Source: Acidipila sp. | GTDB lineage: Bacteria > Acidobacteriota > Terriglobia > Acidiferrales > UBA7541 | Reading direction: 5' to 3' | Assembly (NCBI GenBank): GCA_010365215.1 | Contig: JAAFGT010000034.1 | Coordinates: 1 to 40,379 of the forward strand | DNA: 40,379 bases | Shown: positions 1 to 8,832 of the stretch, one piece after another | How the letters are laid out: every line of letters starts with the position of its first letter | Position numbering within the stretch: position 1 is the stretch's first letter | The notes under the pieces: model-generated | What the model was told of the DNA's origin: nothing | Seen by the model: the letters and a program-made list of their open reading frames with translations, nothing else | Databases searched by the model: none | Position numbers and translations under genes: made by a program

Positions 1-87
1 CGACTGATCTGTCCCCGCCTGTCTTCCTACGAAGAGAAATTTCCCCAACGCTTCAAGACCAGCCCCGCCTTCCGCGGCGTGCGTTAA
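1..87 (+). CDS. Possible C-terminal end of an unidentified CDS, cut by the window edge
   Basis: The first 28 codons are open and end in TAA at 85-87. The translation ends in SSYEEKFPQRFKTSPAFRGVR without its first residue or two; it has a credible mix of charged and aromatic residues and codon use like the rest of the window. It would converge on the diguanylate cyclase gene, whose stop lies about 60 bases further on. I do not recognise the family, and 28 residues are too few to exclude a chance open frame. Bases 88-150 hold nothing I can name. Confidence 0.35.
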   Translation, partial: RLICPRLSSYEEKFPQRFKTSPAFRGVR

Positions 88-150
88 AATAGCAGTTCTG
101 GATTTGGCCGGAAGTTTGTCGCCGGGGTAGGATGGCCGGACAGGATGGCT

Positions 151-1347
151 TTACAGATCGCTGCTGCGCGCGGGAGCGCGCGACTCTTCCTCGGGAATTT
201 CCAGCCCCGGCAAGACTCCCATGCCCGCCGCGGCCACGCTGTCGCGCGTTGTATTCTTCACCAGGTACATCGCTTCATCCGCCAGGCTCAGCAGCTTGGA
301 CTTGTCGCGCGAATCCGAAGGATAGGACGCCACGCCCACGCTCGCCGTGATGCGCACGTTAATGCCCCCGTCCATCTGCCATGTGGATTCGCGAATTCGC
401 CGGTGCAGGCGCCGCGCAACCACAAAAGCATTCTCTTTCCCGGTCTGCGGCAGCAGCACCACAAATTCATCGCCGCCGTAACGAAAAGCAAAATCGATCA
501 GCCGGCAGCTGGCCTTGACCATGTTGCCGATTTCGGCCAGCAGCCGGGTGCCTGTCAAGTGGCCATACGTGTCATTGATATTTTTGAAATGGTCGAGATC
601 GATAAAAATCAGCGAAAATTCGTAGTTGTAGCGCTGCGACCGGTAGATCTCCGTTTCCAGCACGAAATTCAGGTGCCGCGCGTTGTAAAGAGTGGTGCAG
701 TCATCCGTGATGGTCAGTTCGTGAATGCGCTGCACGTGCCGCGCATTCTCCATGGCGATGGCCGCGAAATCCGCCAGCACTTCCAGCAGCGCCAGGTCGC
801 GCTCGCCGAATCCGTCCGGGCCCACGCAATTGATCAGCTCGATGACTCCCAGGGCGCGGTCCCGGAAGCGCACCGGCACCGCCACGATCGACCGCGTCTC
901 CATCTTCGTTTTTTCATCCACCTGGGAAAAGAAGCGCGAATCCTTGCTGGTGTCGGGAACGATCACCACTTCACCGGTCTGCGCCACCCATCCGGCGATT
1001 CCCTGCCCCAGCTTGATGCGGATATCTTTGAGCGCCGTGCTGGCCTCACCCGTGGCAATTTCAAAATATAATTCCTGCTTGGCTTCGTCCATCAGCAGCA
1101 GCGACCAGGTATCGGGATGCAGAAACTCTTCGACCTTCTGCATGATGGTGCGGAGGACTTGGTCCAACTGGAGAGAAGAGGTGAGGGCCTTGCCAAGCTC
1201 GTGGAAAACCGCCACCTCGCTCAGCCCGCGGGCATCGGGCTTCATGTGAGCGATGATGGGATTGCGCCGGCGTTCTATCCCGGCAAAATTTTTGTTTTCC
1301 TCCACCATTCGGCTGAATCCAAAAGCAGCTAGTCTGGACATCTCCAT
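151..1347 (-). CDS. GAF-GGDEF diguanylate cyclase
   Basis: Makes the second messenger cyclic di-GMP from two GTP in the cytoplasm, with a GAF sensory domain in front. With the start used here it has about 398 residues. A GAF domain covers roughly residues 45-200 (GQGIAGWVAQTG, then VPVRFRDRALGVIEL) and a GGDEF domain roughly 215-375, with IDLDHFKNINDTYGH and an intact GGDEF at about 291-295. RLID lies exactly five residues before GGDEF and matches the RxxD inhibitory site, so product feedback inhibition is likely. No membrane segment is seen. The open frame reaches back to a TTG at 1434, but a TATAAT box at 1405-1410 puts transcription start inside that extension. I chose the ATG at 1347; ATGs at 1341, 1308 or 1245 are also possible. 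The signal sensed by GAF is unknown. Confidence 0.9.
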   Translation of the reverse strand: MEMSRLAAFGFSRMVEENKNFAGIERRRNPIIAHMKPDARGLSEVAVFHELGKALTSSLQLDQVLRTIMQKVEEFLHPDTWSLLLMDEAKQELYFEIATGEASTALKDIRIKLGQGIAGWVAQTGEVVIVPDTSKDSRFFSQVDEKTKMETRSIVAVPVRFRDRALGVIELINCVGPDGFGERDLALLEVLADFAAIAMENARHVQRIHELTITDDCTTLYNARHLNFVLETEIYRSQRYNYEFSLIFIDLDHFKNINDTYGHLTGTRLLAEIGNMVKASCRLIDFAFRYGGDEFVVLLPQTGKENAFVVARRLHRRIRESTWQMDGGINVRITASVGVASYPSDSRDKSKLLSLADEAMYLVKNTTRDSVAAAGMGVLPGLEIPEEESRAPARSSDL

Positions 1348-1404
1348 AGCCGTCGCTGTCCGGGTTCCAACCGGCGGCGGGGAGCCGGTATCCTTCCCGC
1401 ATGG

Positions 1405-1434
1405 ATTATAGGGAAGGCTCTTCCCGATGTGCAA
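1405..1434 (-). promoter_or_regulatory. Probable sigma-70-type promoter of the diguanylate cyclase
   Basis: On the minus strand a perfect TATAAT (1410 down to 1405) is preceded by TTGCAC (1434-1429) with an 18-base spacer. The -35 box matches the consensus only in its TTG. The position fits translation starting at or after 1347. Confidence 0.45.
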
Positions 1435-1626
1435 CTTCCGTGTTGACGCCCTGTGCCCAGTGGGTTCCCCGGTGGAGCGGAGTGCCCATTCTACCAGCGG
1501 GCACTCTCCCAGACGCTCACGCCCGGCTCCAGCATGGATTGACAGCGCGAACGCGGCTGCCTATAGTGCATTTGGATTGGCTTTCTGCGCGTTGACCAGC
1601 GCATCCGCCTTCCACATTTTTCCGCC

Positions 1627-2553
1627 ATGCAAAAAACCAACTTCGGCGAGCATCTGCGGCGCGAACGCGAGATGCGCGGCGTCTCGCTGGAAGAAATCTC
1701 CACCGCCACGCGCATCGCCGTACGCTTCCTGGAAGCCATGGAAAATGAGCAGTGGGATCGCCTGCCCGGAGGCGTCTTCAATCGCGGCTTTATCCGCTCC
1801 GTAGCGCGCTTCCTGGGACTGGATGAAGACGGCTTGGTAGGCGAGTACGCTCTGCTCACGCACGACCAGCCGGAAAAAGCAGTTTGGGCCACTTCCACGC
1901 GTGCAGAGCGCTCTGCCGGCGCGCGAGAACCCGCACCACGCATTTGGAAGTGGGCCCTTCTGGCTTTGCTGGTCATCCTCATGGCCGGCGGTGCGTGGAT
2001 CTTGCGCGGTTCCAGCGCCACTTTGCGTTCTTGGAGGCATCCGGTCCCCGCGCCAGCACGCGCGCAGTCTCCCCCGCCTTCCGCCGCAGCCGTGTCGCAC
2101 GACGCCGCACTGAAGACTGAACCAACTGCCGCGCCGAATACCCTGGCGGGTACTGCGCCTGGCAACGTAGCTGCCCCCGTAACCACCTCCTCCACTGGCC
2201 CCGCAGCAAGTCCCGCAGCACGCCCGGCGGATGGGAGTACGTCAAACGCTACGCGCAACGACACAGAACGCACCACGCGCAGCTCCAACGCGAACCCAGC
2301 CATGCTCGAACTGAAAGTAGAAGCCACGCAGTCCACGGAGCTAACTGTAGTCTCCGATGGCAAAACCGTATTCGCAGGCCCCATGACTCCGGGCAGCGCC
2401 GAGCAGTTCAAAGCCAGGGAGCGCTTCGAGGTTGCCGCCTCGAATTCCACCGCTATCCTGATGGACCTCAACGGCCAGACTCTTGCGCCCCCCGGACTTC
2501 CCGGAGCGCCCGGCAAGATCACTCTCACCCGCAAAGATCTGAAGAAACCCTGA
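1627..2553 (+). CDS. rodZ: RodZ-like protein: HTH domain, one membrane helix, periplasmic DUF4115-like domain
   Basis: RodZ-family proteins link the MreB cytoskeleton to the cell-wall elongation machinery. The 308-residue product has the family order. An N-terminal HTH_25 domain spans residues 6-72 (GEHLRREREMRGVSLEEI, then FLEAMENEQWDRLPGGVFNRGF and further). One membrane helix lies at about 104-124 (WALLALLVILMAGGAWIL). A Pro/Ala/Thr-rich linker runs to about 220. The C-terminal beta domain (LELKVEATQSTELTVVSDGK) resembles the RodZ extracytoplasmic domain. No clear Shine-Dalgarno is seen before ATG 1627. The stop overlaps the ribosome-binding site of the next gene, suggesting coupled translation. 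No mreB is present here, so the shape role is inferred from the family. Confidence 0.85.
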   Translation: MQKTNFGEHLRREREMRGVSLEEISTATRIAVRFLEAMENEQWDRLPGGVFNRGFIRSVARFLGLDEDGLVGEYALLTHDQPEKAVWATSTRAERSAGAREPAPRIWKWALLALLVILMAGGAWILRGSSATLRSWRHPVPAPARAQSPPPSAAAVSHDAALKTEPTAAPNTLAGTAPGNVAAPVTTSSTGPAASPAARPADGSTSNATRNDTERTTRSSNANPAMLELKVEATQSTELTVVSDGKTVFAGPMTPGSAEQFKARERFEVAASNSTAILMDLNGQTLAPPGLPGAPGKITLTRKDLKKP

Positions 2554-2566
2554 GGAGCACGCCATC
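2552..2566 (+). promoter_or_regulatory. Ribosome-binding site followed by an apparent ATC start codon
   Basis: GAGGAG (2552-2557) overlaps the rodZ TGA. After a 6-base spacer comes ATC (2564-2566), in frame with the next gene. The first in-frame ATG is seven codons later (2585) and has no Shine-Dalgarno at a proper distance. The site decides the start in favour of ATC, unless the C is a base error for ATG. Confidence 0.5.
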
Positions 2567-3520
2567 AGCGCCGAAATTCGCGAAATGATTCTCTCCGGGA
2601 AAGCGCCGCGCGAGCGGAAACTGGCCGTCGCTTCCGGCGGGGCGGGGCTCGAGGCGCACGTTCGCGCCGAGCTGCTGACCATGCTGGCCAATGACGAGGA
2701 CGCGATGGTGAAGGAGAAAGCGCAAAACGCGCTGCTCTCCGTACCCTTTGAAACCTTCATGAGCGCGGTACGCCAGCAGAATATGGCGCGGTCACTTTAC
2801 GAATATGCTTCGGACCATCTCTCCGGCCAGCCCGGCATGGCAGACGCCATGGCCAATAATCCCACCTGCCCGCAGGATATCGTCGCACGTGTGGCCGCGC
2901 ATCTATCTTCCGACACCATTCAAGGACTGATCGACGAGCTCGATCGCCTGACTATGGAGCGAGTCCTGGTGGAAGCGCTGGGTTCCGCTGCGACGCTCAC
3001 GGTCGAACAGCGAAGAACCATCGAGGAATTGCAGCGGGAGACCGACGCCAAATCCATCGAAGCGGCCATGGGCGACGTGGAGCCCGACGTGCAAAAGCGC
3101 GTCACCCTGCTGCAGAAGCTCACCGGCATGCGCGTGGTGGAACGCTGCCAGCTGGCCCTCAAAGGAAACCGCGAAGAACGCATGGTGCTGATCCGCGACT
3201 CCAACAAAATGGTGCAGCGCGCCGTGCTGCAATCGCCTCGGCTCACGGATCAGGAAGTGGAAGGCTTTGCCTCCATGGCCATCCTCACTGACGAAGTCCT
3301 GCGCCTCATCGCCAAAAATCGCAAGTTCGCCAAGAATTACGTTGTGGCCAAGAACCTCTGCAACAACCCAAAATCCCCCATTGATATCTCGCTCCACCTG
3401 TTGCCCAGGCTCACTCCCCAGGATTTGAAGAATCTGGTCGGCAACAAAAACGTCCCCGAAACCCTGCGCATGACCGCCACCAAGCTCCAGCGCACCCGCA
3501 AAGAACTGAAAAGAGGCTAG
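2564..3520 (+). CDS. Conserved helical-repeat protein of unknown function (HEAT/DUF2336-like)
   Basis: I do not recognise a characterised family. The product (318 residues from the ATC start, 311 from ATG 2585) is almost wholly alpha-helical and soluble, without signal peptide or membrane segment. It has recurring units of about 35-45 residues, such as NNPTCPQDIVARVAAHL and NNPKSPIDISLHLLPRL, which look like degenerate HEAT or DUF2336-type repeats. The N-terminal ILSGKAPRERKLAVASG resembles the opening of a group of acidobacterial proteins of unknown role, which favours including the extra residues ISAEIRE. It directly follows rodZ with its Shine-Dalgarno on the rodZ stop, so the two are probably co-translated. 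A scaffolding role is only a guess. The C-terminus is very basic (LQRTRKELKRG). Confidence 0.75.
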   Translation: MSAEIREMILSGKAPRERKLAVASGGAGLEAHVRAELLTMLANDEDAMVKEKAQNALLSVPFETFMSAVRQQNMARSLYEYASDHLSGQPGMADAMANNPTCPQDIVARVAAHLSSDTIQGLIDELDRLTMERVLVEALGSAATLTVEQRRTIEELQRETDAKSIEAAMGDVEPDVQKRVTLLQKLTGMRVVERCQLALKGNREERMVLIRDSNKMVQRAVLQSPRLTDQEVEGFASMAILTDEVLRLIAKNRKFAKNYVVAKNLCNNPKSPIDISLHLLPRLTPQDLKNLVGNKNVPETLRMTATKLQRTRKELKRG

Positions 3521-3587
3521 ACTCCGTGAGATTCGCAGTTAGGCGTCATACGCTAAAGAGTTATGAATTCTAATCTGGCAGGCGATT

Positions 3588-6476
3588 TTACTGCAGTTTT
3601 GTGTATTCGGATTTGGCATCGACAAGAATGGGAATGTCGTGGTCGGCTTCCTTCCAGAGGGCGAGGAAGTCCTGATAGGCCATTCGGGCTTTGCCCCTGT
3701 CGCCGGCGAGAATATAGGCGCGAGCCAGCCCTAAACTGGCTAAGCTGTGGACTGGATGGCATGGTTTTAGTTCTCGATGGTCTAGGATTCTTCTAAACTC
3801 CCCGGCTGCTTCGTTCCCCGCTCCTTCTCCAAGGTAAGCCAGGCCTCGGATATAGATTGCGGTGATGGGTGGGTAGAACTGGTTGTCGGTGATTTCGTAA
3901 GGCCGGGCAGCATCGAGCAATGCAATAGCACGGGTATAATTCTTTTGTCTCACCTGGACAGCAGCATAGACTGACGGCAAATCCCTGCTGTTGAGCAACA
4001 CATCATCGGGAAAGCGGCTGGCCAGTTTCTTCCCCCAGACTTCAGCCTTAGCTCCATCGCCCGCCATTGCCATGGCCACTAGCGCCGCAATTGTTGTACG
4101 GCGTGGACCGCCGGCGAGGGCCACAGCCGCAAGTTGCCGTGCCTCGCCGTAATTCCCAAACTCCGCCTCGATAAGTGCTCCATCAGCGCGGACCAGGAGC
4201 GGGTCTTCGCGAAATGTCCCGCGCTCTGCGATCTCTAAAGCATGAGCACGAGTCTCGCGGGAGCTGTGCAGTCGTCCGTAAAAGGCCTCAGCTCCAGCCT
4301 TGAGCGTTAGGGCGCGTACTTCTCCCGGCTTGCCCTGCATGAAGTCTACCTCCCGGCGCATTTCTGCCTCGTCTCCACGAAGAAACGCCAGCGACGCTAG
4401 AATGATGTGCCTTGCAGACCAATCCAATTTGCGGCTGAGCGATGTCTCCAGCACCGCTTTAGCCTCGTCCGAACGGCCCAGCAAGAGATACGCCATGGCC
4501 AGATTCCTGTAAGCGAAAGGGCTGTCCGGATTGATACGAATGGCTTCGTGGGCGTCGGGAATGGCGCGGTCAAATTTGCCCACCTCGAGGTAGAGAAGCG
4601 CCAGATTGTTGTGAGCAGAGTAATCTCTGGGGTATTCCTCGACGATCAGTTGGAACTCCTGCCGGGCTTTCTCTTCATCTCCCAGGAGCCAGTAATAATG
4701 GCTGGAGATATAAAGCTTCTCCGGTTCGCTGGCGCGCTCGCGCCGCTCGAATGCCTTCTTGCTGTAATCGATGGAAAGCTCGTCCTGGCCCAGGTTGCTG
4801 TAAACCGTGGCCAATGTGGCGTACGCGATAGCGAAGTTCGGGTCAAGCTCCAAAGCACGCCTGAAAAATGGGATCGATTCGGCTTCCGTCCCCTTGTCGC
4901 GCTCCACCGTCCCCATGGTGAAGGCCTTCAAGGCTTCCAGGGACGGAGTGGTCGCTTCCTCGAGCGGCTTGTCGAATCTCTGAATCGAGCTGAGGGATTC
5001 GCCCAGCTTGCCGCGAAGACTTGCGGCTGCTTTGCCCAGCGCCGGCAGGATCTGCTCTTTGCTTCCGGCCTGGGCCTGCTCTGCGCCAAGGATATCGCCG
5101 GTGGTGACGTTGATCGCGTTCACGGTAATGACATACTGGCTGCCGAGGCTAGCAATCGACCCGCTCAGCATGGCCTTAATACCGTTACGCTGGCAAATTT
5201 CGCGCGCTACTTGGCTCGTGAGCCGCTCATCGGGTGATCGCCCCATAAACTGCAGCGCTTTGCGAATGCGATCTTCCGGTGTGATGTAAAGAAACGGCGA
5301 TTGCTGCAGCTGTATGGCTAATGCTTGTTTGAGGGTTCCGTCAAAAACAGAATCGCCGGTGGTATTGACGAAATCGGCTAGAAGAATGGAGTCTTTTTCG
5401 GTGAGCGCAGAGGCTTTAGTGGAGCGCCAGTAGAAAGCGCCTCCCACAAGAGCCGCTAAAAGCAGCATCGCTGGGACCAGCAGTTGCCACCGGCGCGCAA
5501 AGGGCGATCTTACTCGCGCGGATGCTACCGAAGAACCCGCCGCCGGTGCCGGTGCCGCCGCGGGTAACGCGACAGCCTCCACTGGCACACTATGCTGGGC
5601 GGTGCGGCCGGAATCACTATCCCGCTTCAGGCGCTGCAAGTCCGCGCGCATATCGGCGGCGTGCTGGTAGCGAAGATTACGGTCTTTCTCGAGCGACTTG
5701 TTGATGATGTCTTCCAGTTTAGCCGGCAGGTCCGGATTTAGACGCATCGGAGGCGTGGGGGCACGATCCAAAATCGCCTGGAAGATAAGAGCGGAAGTAT
5801 CGCCTCGGAACGGCAGCGTGCCGGTGGCCATCTCATACAGCACGGCGCCAAAAGAAAACAAGTCCGTGCGCGCGTCCAGCTCTTTTCCGCAGGCCTGCTC
5901 CGGCGACATGTAGGCGATGGTCCCCACGGCGGTGCCGGGACTGGTAAGGTGCTCGCCTTCTGAGTCCAGTGTGGCTTGCGTTGCCCCTTGTGCCGGCTGT
6001 AGTTTCTGGGCCAGTTTGGCCAGCCCGAAATCAAGAATCTTAGCCTGCCCGCGGGTGGTAACAAAAATATTAGCGGGCTTGATGTCGCGGTGGATGATGC
6101 CCTTGGCGTGCGCGGCGTCCAACGCATCGGCGATCTCAATGCCGAGCGAGAGCAGCGTTTCCAGCTCGACGGGCCGCCCGGCGATTTGACACTTCAGCGT
6201 CCCGCCCTCTAGAAATTCCATGGCGATGAACGCCTTACCGTCCTCTTCGCCGATGTCGTAAATGGTGCAGATGTTGGAATGGCTCAGGGCCGAAGCGGAC
6301 TGGGCCTCGCGCTGGAAGCGCGCCAGTGCTTGCGGATCCTGGGCGATATCGGGCGGCAGAAACTTGAGCGCGACGAAGCGATGCAGCCGCACGTCCTCCG
6401 CCTTGTAAACCACACCCATGCCCCCGCCGCCGAGCTTTTCAAGGACGCGATAATGAGAGATGGTTTGTCCAATCAT
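3588..6476 (-). CDS. Membrane Ser/Thr protein kinase with C-terminal TPR repeats
   Basis: A PknB-type eukaryotic-like kinase, expected to phosphorylate Ser/Thr on partner proteins. The 962-residue product starts [21 protein letters not shown]. The Gly-rich loop is followed by VALKFL (ATP-binding Lys about 38), HRDIKPANI (catalytic loop), DFGLAKL and YMSPEQACG. The kinase domain ends near residue 285. A membrane helix lies at about 330-350 ([19 protein letters not shown]). Next is a domain with the pattern [18 protein letters not shown] and further, seen in kinases and adenylate cyclases of this architecture. Several TPRs follow from about 540 to the C-terminus (for example [19 protein letters not shown]). 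An ATG nine codons upstream (6503) is possible, but neither has a good Shine-Dalgarno. The C-terminal half should be extracytoplasmic. Bases 6504-6728 show no gene. Confidence 0.92.
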   Translation of the reverse strand: MIGQTISHYRVLEKLGGGGMGVVYKAEDVRLHRFVALKFLPPDIAQDPQALARFQREAQSASALSHSNICTIYDIGEEDGKAFIAMEFLEGGTLKCQIAGRPVELETLLSLGIEIADALDAAHAKGIIHRDIKPANIFVTTRGQAKILDFGLAKLAQKLQPAQGATQATLDSEGEHLTSPGTAVGTIAYMSPEQACGKELDARTDLFSFGAVLYEMATGTLPFRGDTSALIFQAILDRAPTPPMRLNPDLPAKLEDIINKSLEKDRNLRYQHAADMRADLQRLKRDSDSGRTAQHSVPVEAVALPAAAPAPAAGSSVASARVRSPFARRWQLLVPAMLLLAALVGGAFYWRSTKASALTEKDSILLADFVNTTGDSVFDGTLKQALAIQLQQSPFLYITPEDRIRKALQFMGRSPDERLTSQVAREICQRNGIKAMLSGSIASLGSQYVITVNAINVTTGDILGAEQAQAGSKEQILPALGKAAASLRGKLGESLSSIQRFDKPLEEATTPSLEALKAFTMGTVERDKGTEAESIPFFRRALELDPNFAIAYATLATVYSNLGQDELSIDYSKKAFERRERASEPEKLYISSHYYWLLGDEEKARQEFQLIVEEYPRDYSAHNNLALLYLEVGKFDRAIPDAHEAIRINPDSPFAYRNLAMAYLLLGRSDEAKAVLETSLSRKLDWSARHIILASLAFLRGDEAEMRREVDFMQGKPGEVRALTLKAGAEAFYGRLHSSRETRAHALEIAERGTFREDPLLVRADGALIEAEFGNYGEARQLAAVALAGGPRRTTIAALVAMAMAGDGAKAEVWGKKLASRFPDDVLLNSRDLPSVYAAVQVRQKNYTRAIALLDAARPYEITDNQFYPPITAIYIRGLAYLGEGAGNEAAGEFRRILDHRELKPCHPVHSLASLGLARAYILAGDRGKARMAYQDFLALWKEADHDIPILVDAKSEYTKLQ

Positions 6477-6728
6477 GGCGATGGCTAAACTCTGGAGTGC
6501 CATGTTACGGGCACGCTAGAAATGGGTCAACGGATAGTGCCAATCAATGCGCGTCACTCAGCTGGCCGTATAACGAGGTACGTCGCAAAAGCGCCGTTCG
6601 CGCCCGCCACATACCGGGCGTGCCGTTGCCCGTTCGGAAACTTTCGTGGACATGCAAGCTGGCCGTGCGGGCATTTTCCCATGCGCGAGGAGTCGGCAAA
6701 CCCCAAACGCACCCACGGCCCGCGGCTT

Positions 6729-8228
6729 TCATTTCTTTTCCGGCCCCAGCGAGCGCTTCACTTTCTCCGCGTACTCGCGCGCCTTCGCCAAAATTTCATG
6801 CTCGTTTAGCGTGGACACGCGGCCGTTCAACATAACGATGCGTCCGCCGATAATCACCGTTTCCACATCGCTGGCCTTCAACGCGTAGGCCACCTGCGAG
6901 ACGACCTCGTATATGGGCACCGCGTGCGGCGCATCCGTGCGCAGCAGGATTAGATCCGCCTTTTTCCCCGCCTCGAGCGAGCCAATCTCCTTTTCCAGAT
7001 GCAGCGCCCGCGCGCCTCCGATTGTCGCCATCTCCAACGCCTGTTCGGCGGAGAGCGCGCGCGGATCGAGTCGCGTTACCTTCTGCAACTTAGCGGCCAG
7101 GTCGATCTCTTCCATCATGTTCAGGTCGTTGTTGCTGCCTGCGGGGCCATCCGTCCCCAGGCCCAATCGCATGCCCGCCCGCAGCATCTCCACTACCGGC
7201 GCTGTGCCGCTCGCCAGCATCATGTTGCTCGAGGGGTTATGCACGCAGCCCACGCCGCGCTGTACCGCCAGCTTGATGTCTTTGTCGTCGAACCACACGC
7301 AGTGCGCGGCAATGACATCCGGTCCCAGGAAACCTAGAGAATCGAGATAAGCGACCGGGGTGAGACTCTTCTTGGCGAGACTTTCGTCCCGCTCGCGCTT
7401 GGTTTCCGACACATGAATCAGAATCGGCGCCGAATACCGCCGCGCCAGCGCTGCAACTTTTTTCAGCGTTTCCGCCGAACAGGTATACGGTGAATGCGCC
7501 GCGATGCCGGCGTGAATGAGCGGGTCTCCCTTCCAGCGCTGCAGAAATTTCTCCGCATTGAGAAGCGCCTGGTCCGGCGTTTTGGCATCGGGAACCGGAA
7601 AATCAATCACGCTGCTTCCCAGGACGCCGCGCATTCCCGCCGCTTTGGTCTCGCGCGCCACGGCATCTTCAAAATAGTACATGTCCGCAAATGTGGTGGT
7701 ACCGCCGCGGATCATTTCCAGCGCCGCCAGCCGCGTGCCCCAGGTGACAAAATCTTCGGTTACGTTGCGCGCCTCCGCGGGGAAAATATATTTCTCCAGC
7801 CAGTCCTGCAGGTTCAAGTCATTGGCGATCCCGCGCATCAGCGTCATGGCCGCATGGGTGTGTCCGTTGATCAGCCCGGGGAGAATCACCCGCCCGCGCG
7901 CGTCAATGCGGCGTCCTGGCCGGTACGAAGCTTCCAGTTCGGCGCGCGTGCCCACCGCCACAATCTGGTCGCCGCGAATAGCGATGGCCCCGTCATCGAT
8001 CACCCGTCGCCCGGCATCCATGGTCACGATCGTCCCGCCGGTCACCAGCAGGTCGGCGTCCAGATGCGCCCCTGGTTGAGTCTGCTGCCCTGTCGTAAGG
8101 TGAGTTTGCGCCGGGTCTTGAGAGTGTTGCGGTGGTGCTTGCTGCGGCGGCCTCTGCGGTGCAGCGCCCGCCGCGATCAGTCCGCCTGCAAGCAGTAATT
8201 GAAGCAAGATCAAATAACGTCGATCCAC
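6729..8228 (-). CDS. Exported amidohydrolase, 5-methylthioadenosine/S-adenosylhomocysteine deaminase-like
   Basis: A metal-dependent hydrolase of the MtaD/SAH deaminase branch of the amidohydrolase superfamily, which removes the 6-amino group of adenosine-type nucleosides. Metal ligands are visible: HTH in LINGHTHAAMTLMRG (about 123-125), a His in HVSET, a His in AAHCVWFDD, and the Asp in GTDGPAGSNND. HNPSSNMMLASG is also typical. Unusually it opens with a signal peptide, MDRRYLILLQLLLAGGLIAAGAA, then a Pro/Gln-rich linker to about residue 56. This suggests a periplasmic enzyme, while most relatives are cytosolic. It is the last gene of a nucleoside salvage cluster on the same strand, 69 bases after cytidine deaminase. 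Substrate (adenosine, MTA, SAH or 5'-deoxyadenosine) cannot be told from sequence alone. Confidence 0.85.
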   Translation of the reverse strand: MDRRYLILLQLLLAGGLIAAGAAPQRPPQQAPPQHSQDPAQTHLTTGQQTQPGAHLDADLLVTGGTIVTMDAGRRVIDDGAIAIRGDQIVAVGTRAELEASYRPGRRIDARGRVILPGLINGHTHAAMTLMRGIANDLNLQDWLEKYIFPAEARNVTEDFVTWGTRLAALEMIRGGTTTFADMYYFEDAVARETKAAGMRGVLGSSVIDFPVPDAKTPDQALLNAEKFLQRWKGDPLIHAGIAAHSPYTCSAETLKKVAALARRYSAPILIHVSETKRERDESLAKKSLTPVAYLDSLGFLGPDVIAAHCVWFDDKDIKLAVQRGVGCVHNPSSNMMLASGTAPVVEMLRAGMRLGLGTDGPAGSNNDLNMMEEIDLAAKLQKVTRLDPRALSAEQALEMATIGGARALHLEKEIGSLEAGKKADLILLRTDAPHAVPIYEVVSQVAYALKASDVETVIIGGRIVMLNGRVSTLNEHEILAKAREYAEKVKRSLGPEKK

Positions 8229-8297
8229 AATTTCACCTCAAATTCTTGTTGAATCATAAAAGCACCGAGCTCACACGGTTCCACGCCGTGCCGGCGC

Positions 8298-8735
8298 TTA
8301 CAGAAATTTCCCGTCAAACGGCTTTGGAAAAAGCTCCGCCAGACGATAGCTTTCCGTCTTGCCCCGCAGATTCGCCAGAATAATTTCGATGTTGCCGCAG
8401 AACTCCCACAGAATCTGCCGGCACGCTCCGCACGGAGGCGTCAATCTATCTGTATCCGCCACAATGGCGATCGCTTCAAACTTTCGCGCACCCTCGGAGA
8501 CCGCTTTCCACACGGCCACGCGCTCGGCGCACACCGTCAATCCGTAGGTGGCGTTCTCCACGTTGCAGCCGCCGTAAATCTTTTTTGAGCTGGTCTTCAA
8601 GGCGGCGCCCACGCGAAATTTCGAGTAAGGCGCGCAGGCATTCGCGCGAGCTTCACGCGCGGCGGCAATCAACGCCTTACTCCGTCCTAAACCAGGCTTA
8701 CCTCGCGCGATGGCTTTGCTGGCCTTTGGGCTCAT
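8298..8735 (-). CDS. cdd: Cytidine deaminase
   Basis: Converts cytidine and deoxycytidine to uridine and deoxyuridine. The 145-residue product is the size of the homotetrameric cytidine deaminases and has the zinc site: VCAERVA (Cys ligand and catalytic Glu) and PPCGACRQ (two Cys ligands). FRVGAAL and GCNVENATYGLTVCAE are the usual substrate-pocket motifs. ATG 8735 has GGAG about ten bases upstream. About 97 bases separate it from the purine nucleoside phosphorylase gene and contain a loose inverted repeat (ACGGCGG/CCGCCGT). Uridine made here feeds the pyrimidine-nucleoside phosphorylase of the same cluster. Confidence 0.93.
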   Translation of the reverse strand: MSPKASKAIARGKPGLGRSKALIAAAREARANACAPYSKFRVGAALKTSSKKIYGGCNVENATYGLTVCAERVAVWKAVSEGARKFEAIAIVADTDRLTPPCGACRQILWEFCGNIEIILANLRGKTESYRLAELFPKPFDGKFL

Positions 8736-8832
8736 GGATAGAAAACTCCGCGGTCATGATCCTAGAGGGACCACGTCCAGATACGGCGGTATAAATTCCG
8801 GGAAAAAGGCCGCCGTCTCTACGCATTCTTTT

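Noticed and set aside
145-1071. 308-codon plus-strand frame over the diguanylate cyclase
   Set aside because: Translation is His/Gln/Arg-rich without any motif; the minus strand encodes clear GAF and GGDEF domains.
1491-2534. 347-codon minus-strand frame over rodZ
   Set aside because: Ser/Arg-rich shadow; the plus strand has HTH_25, a membrane helix and the C-terminal RodZ-type domain.
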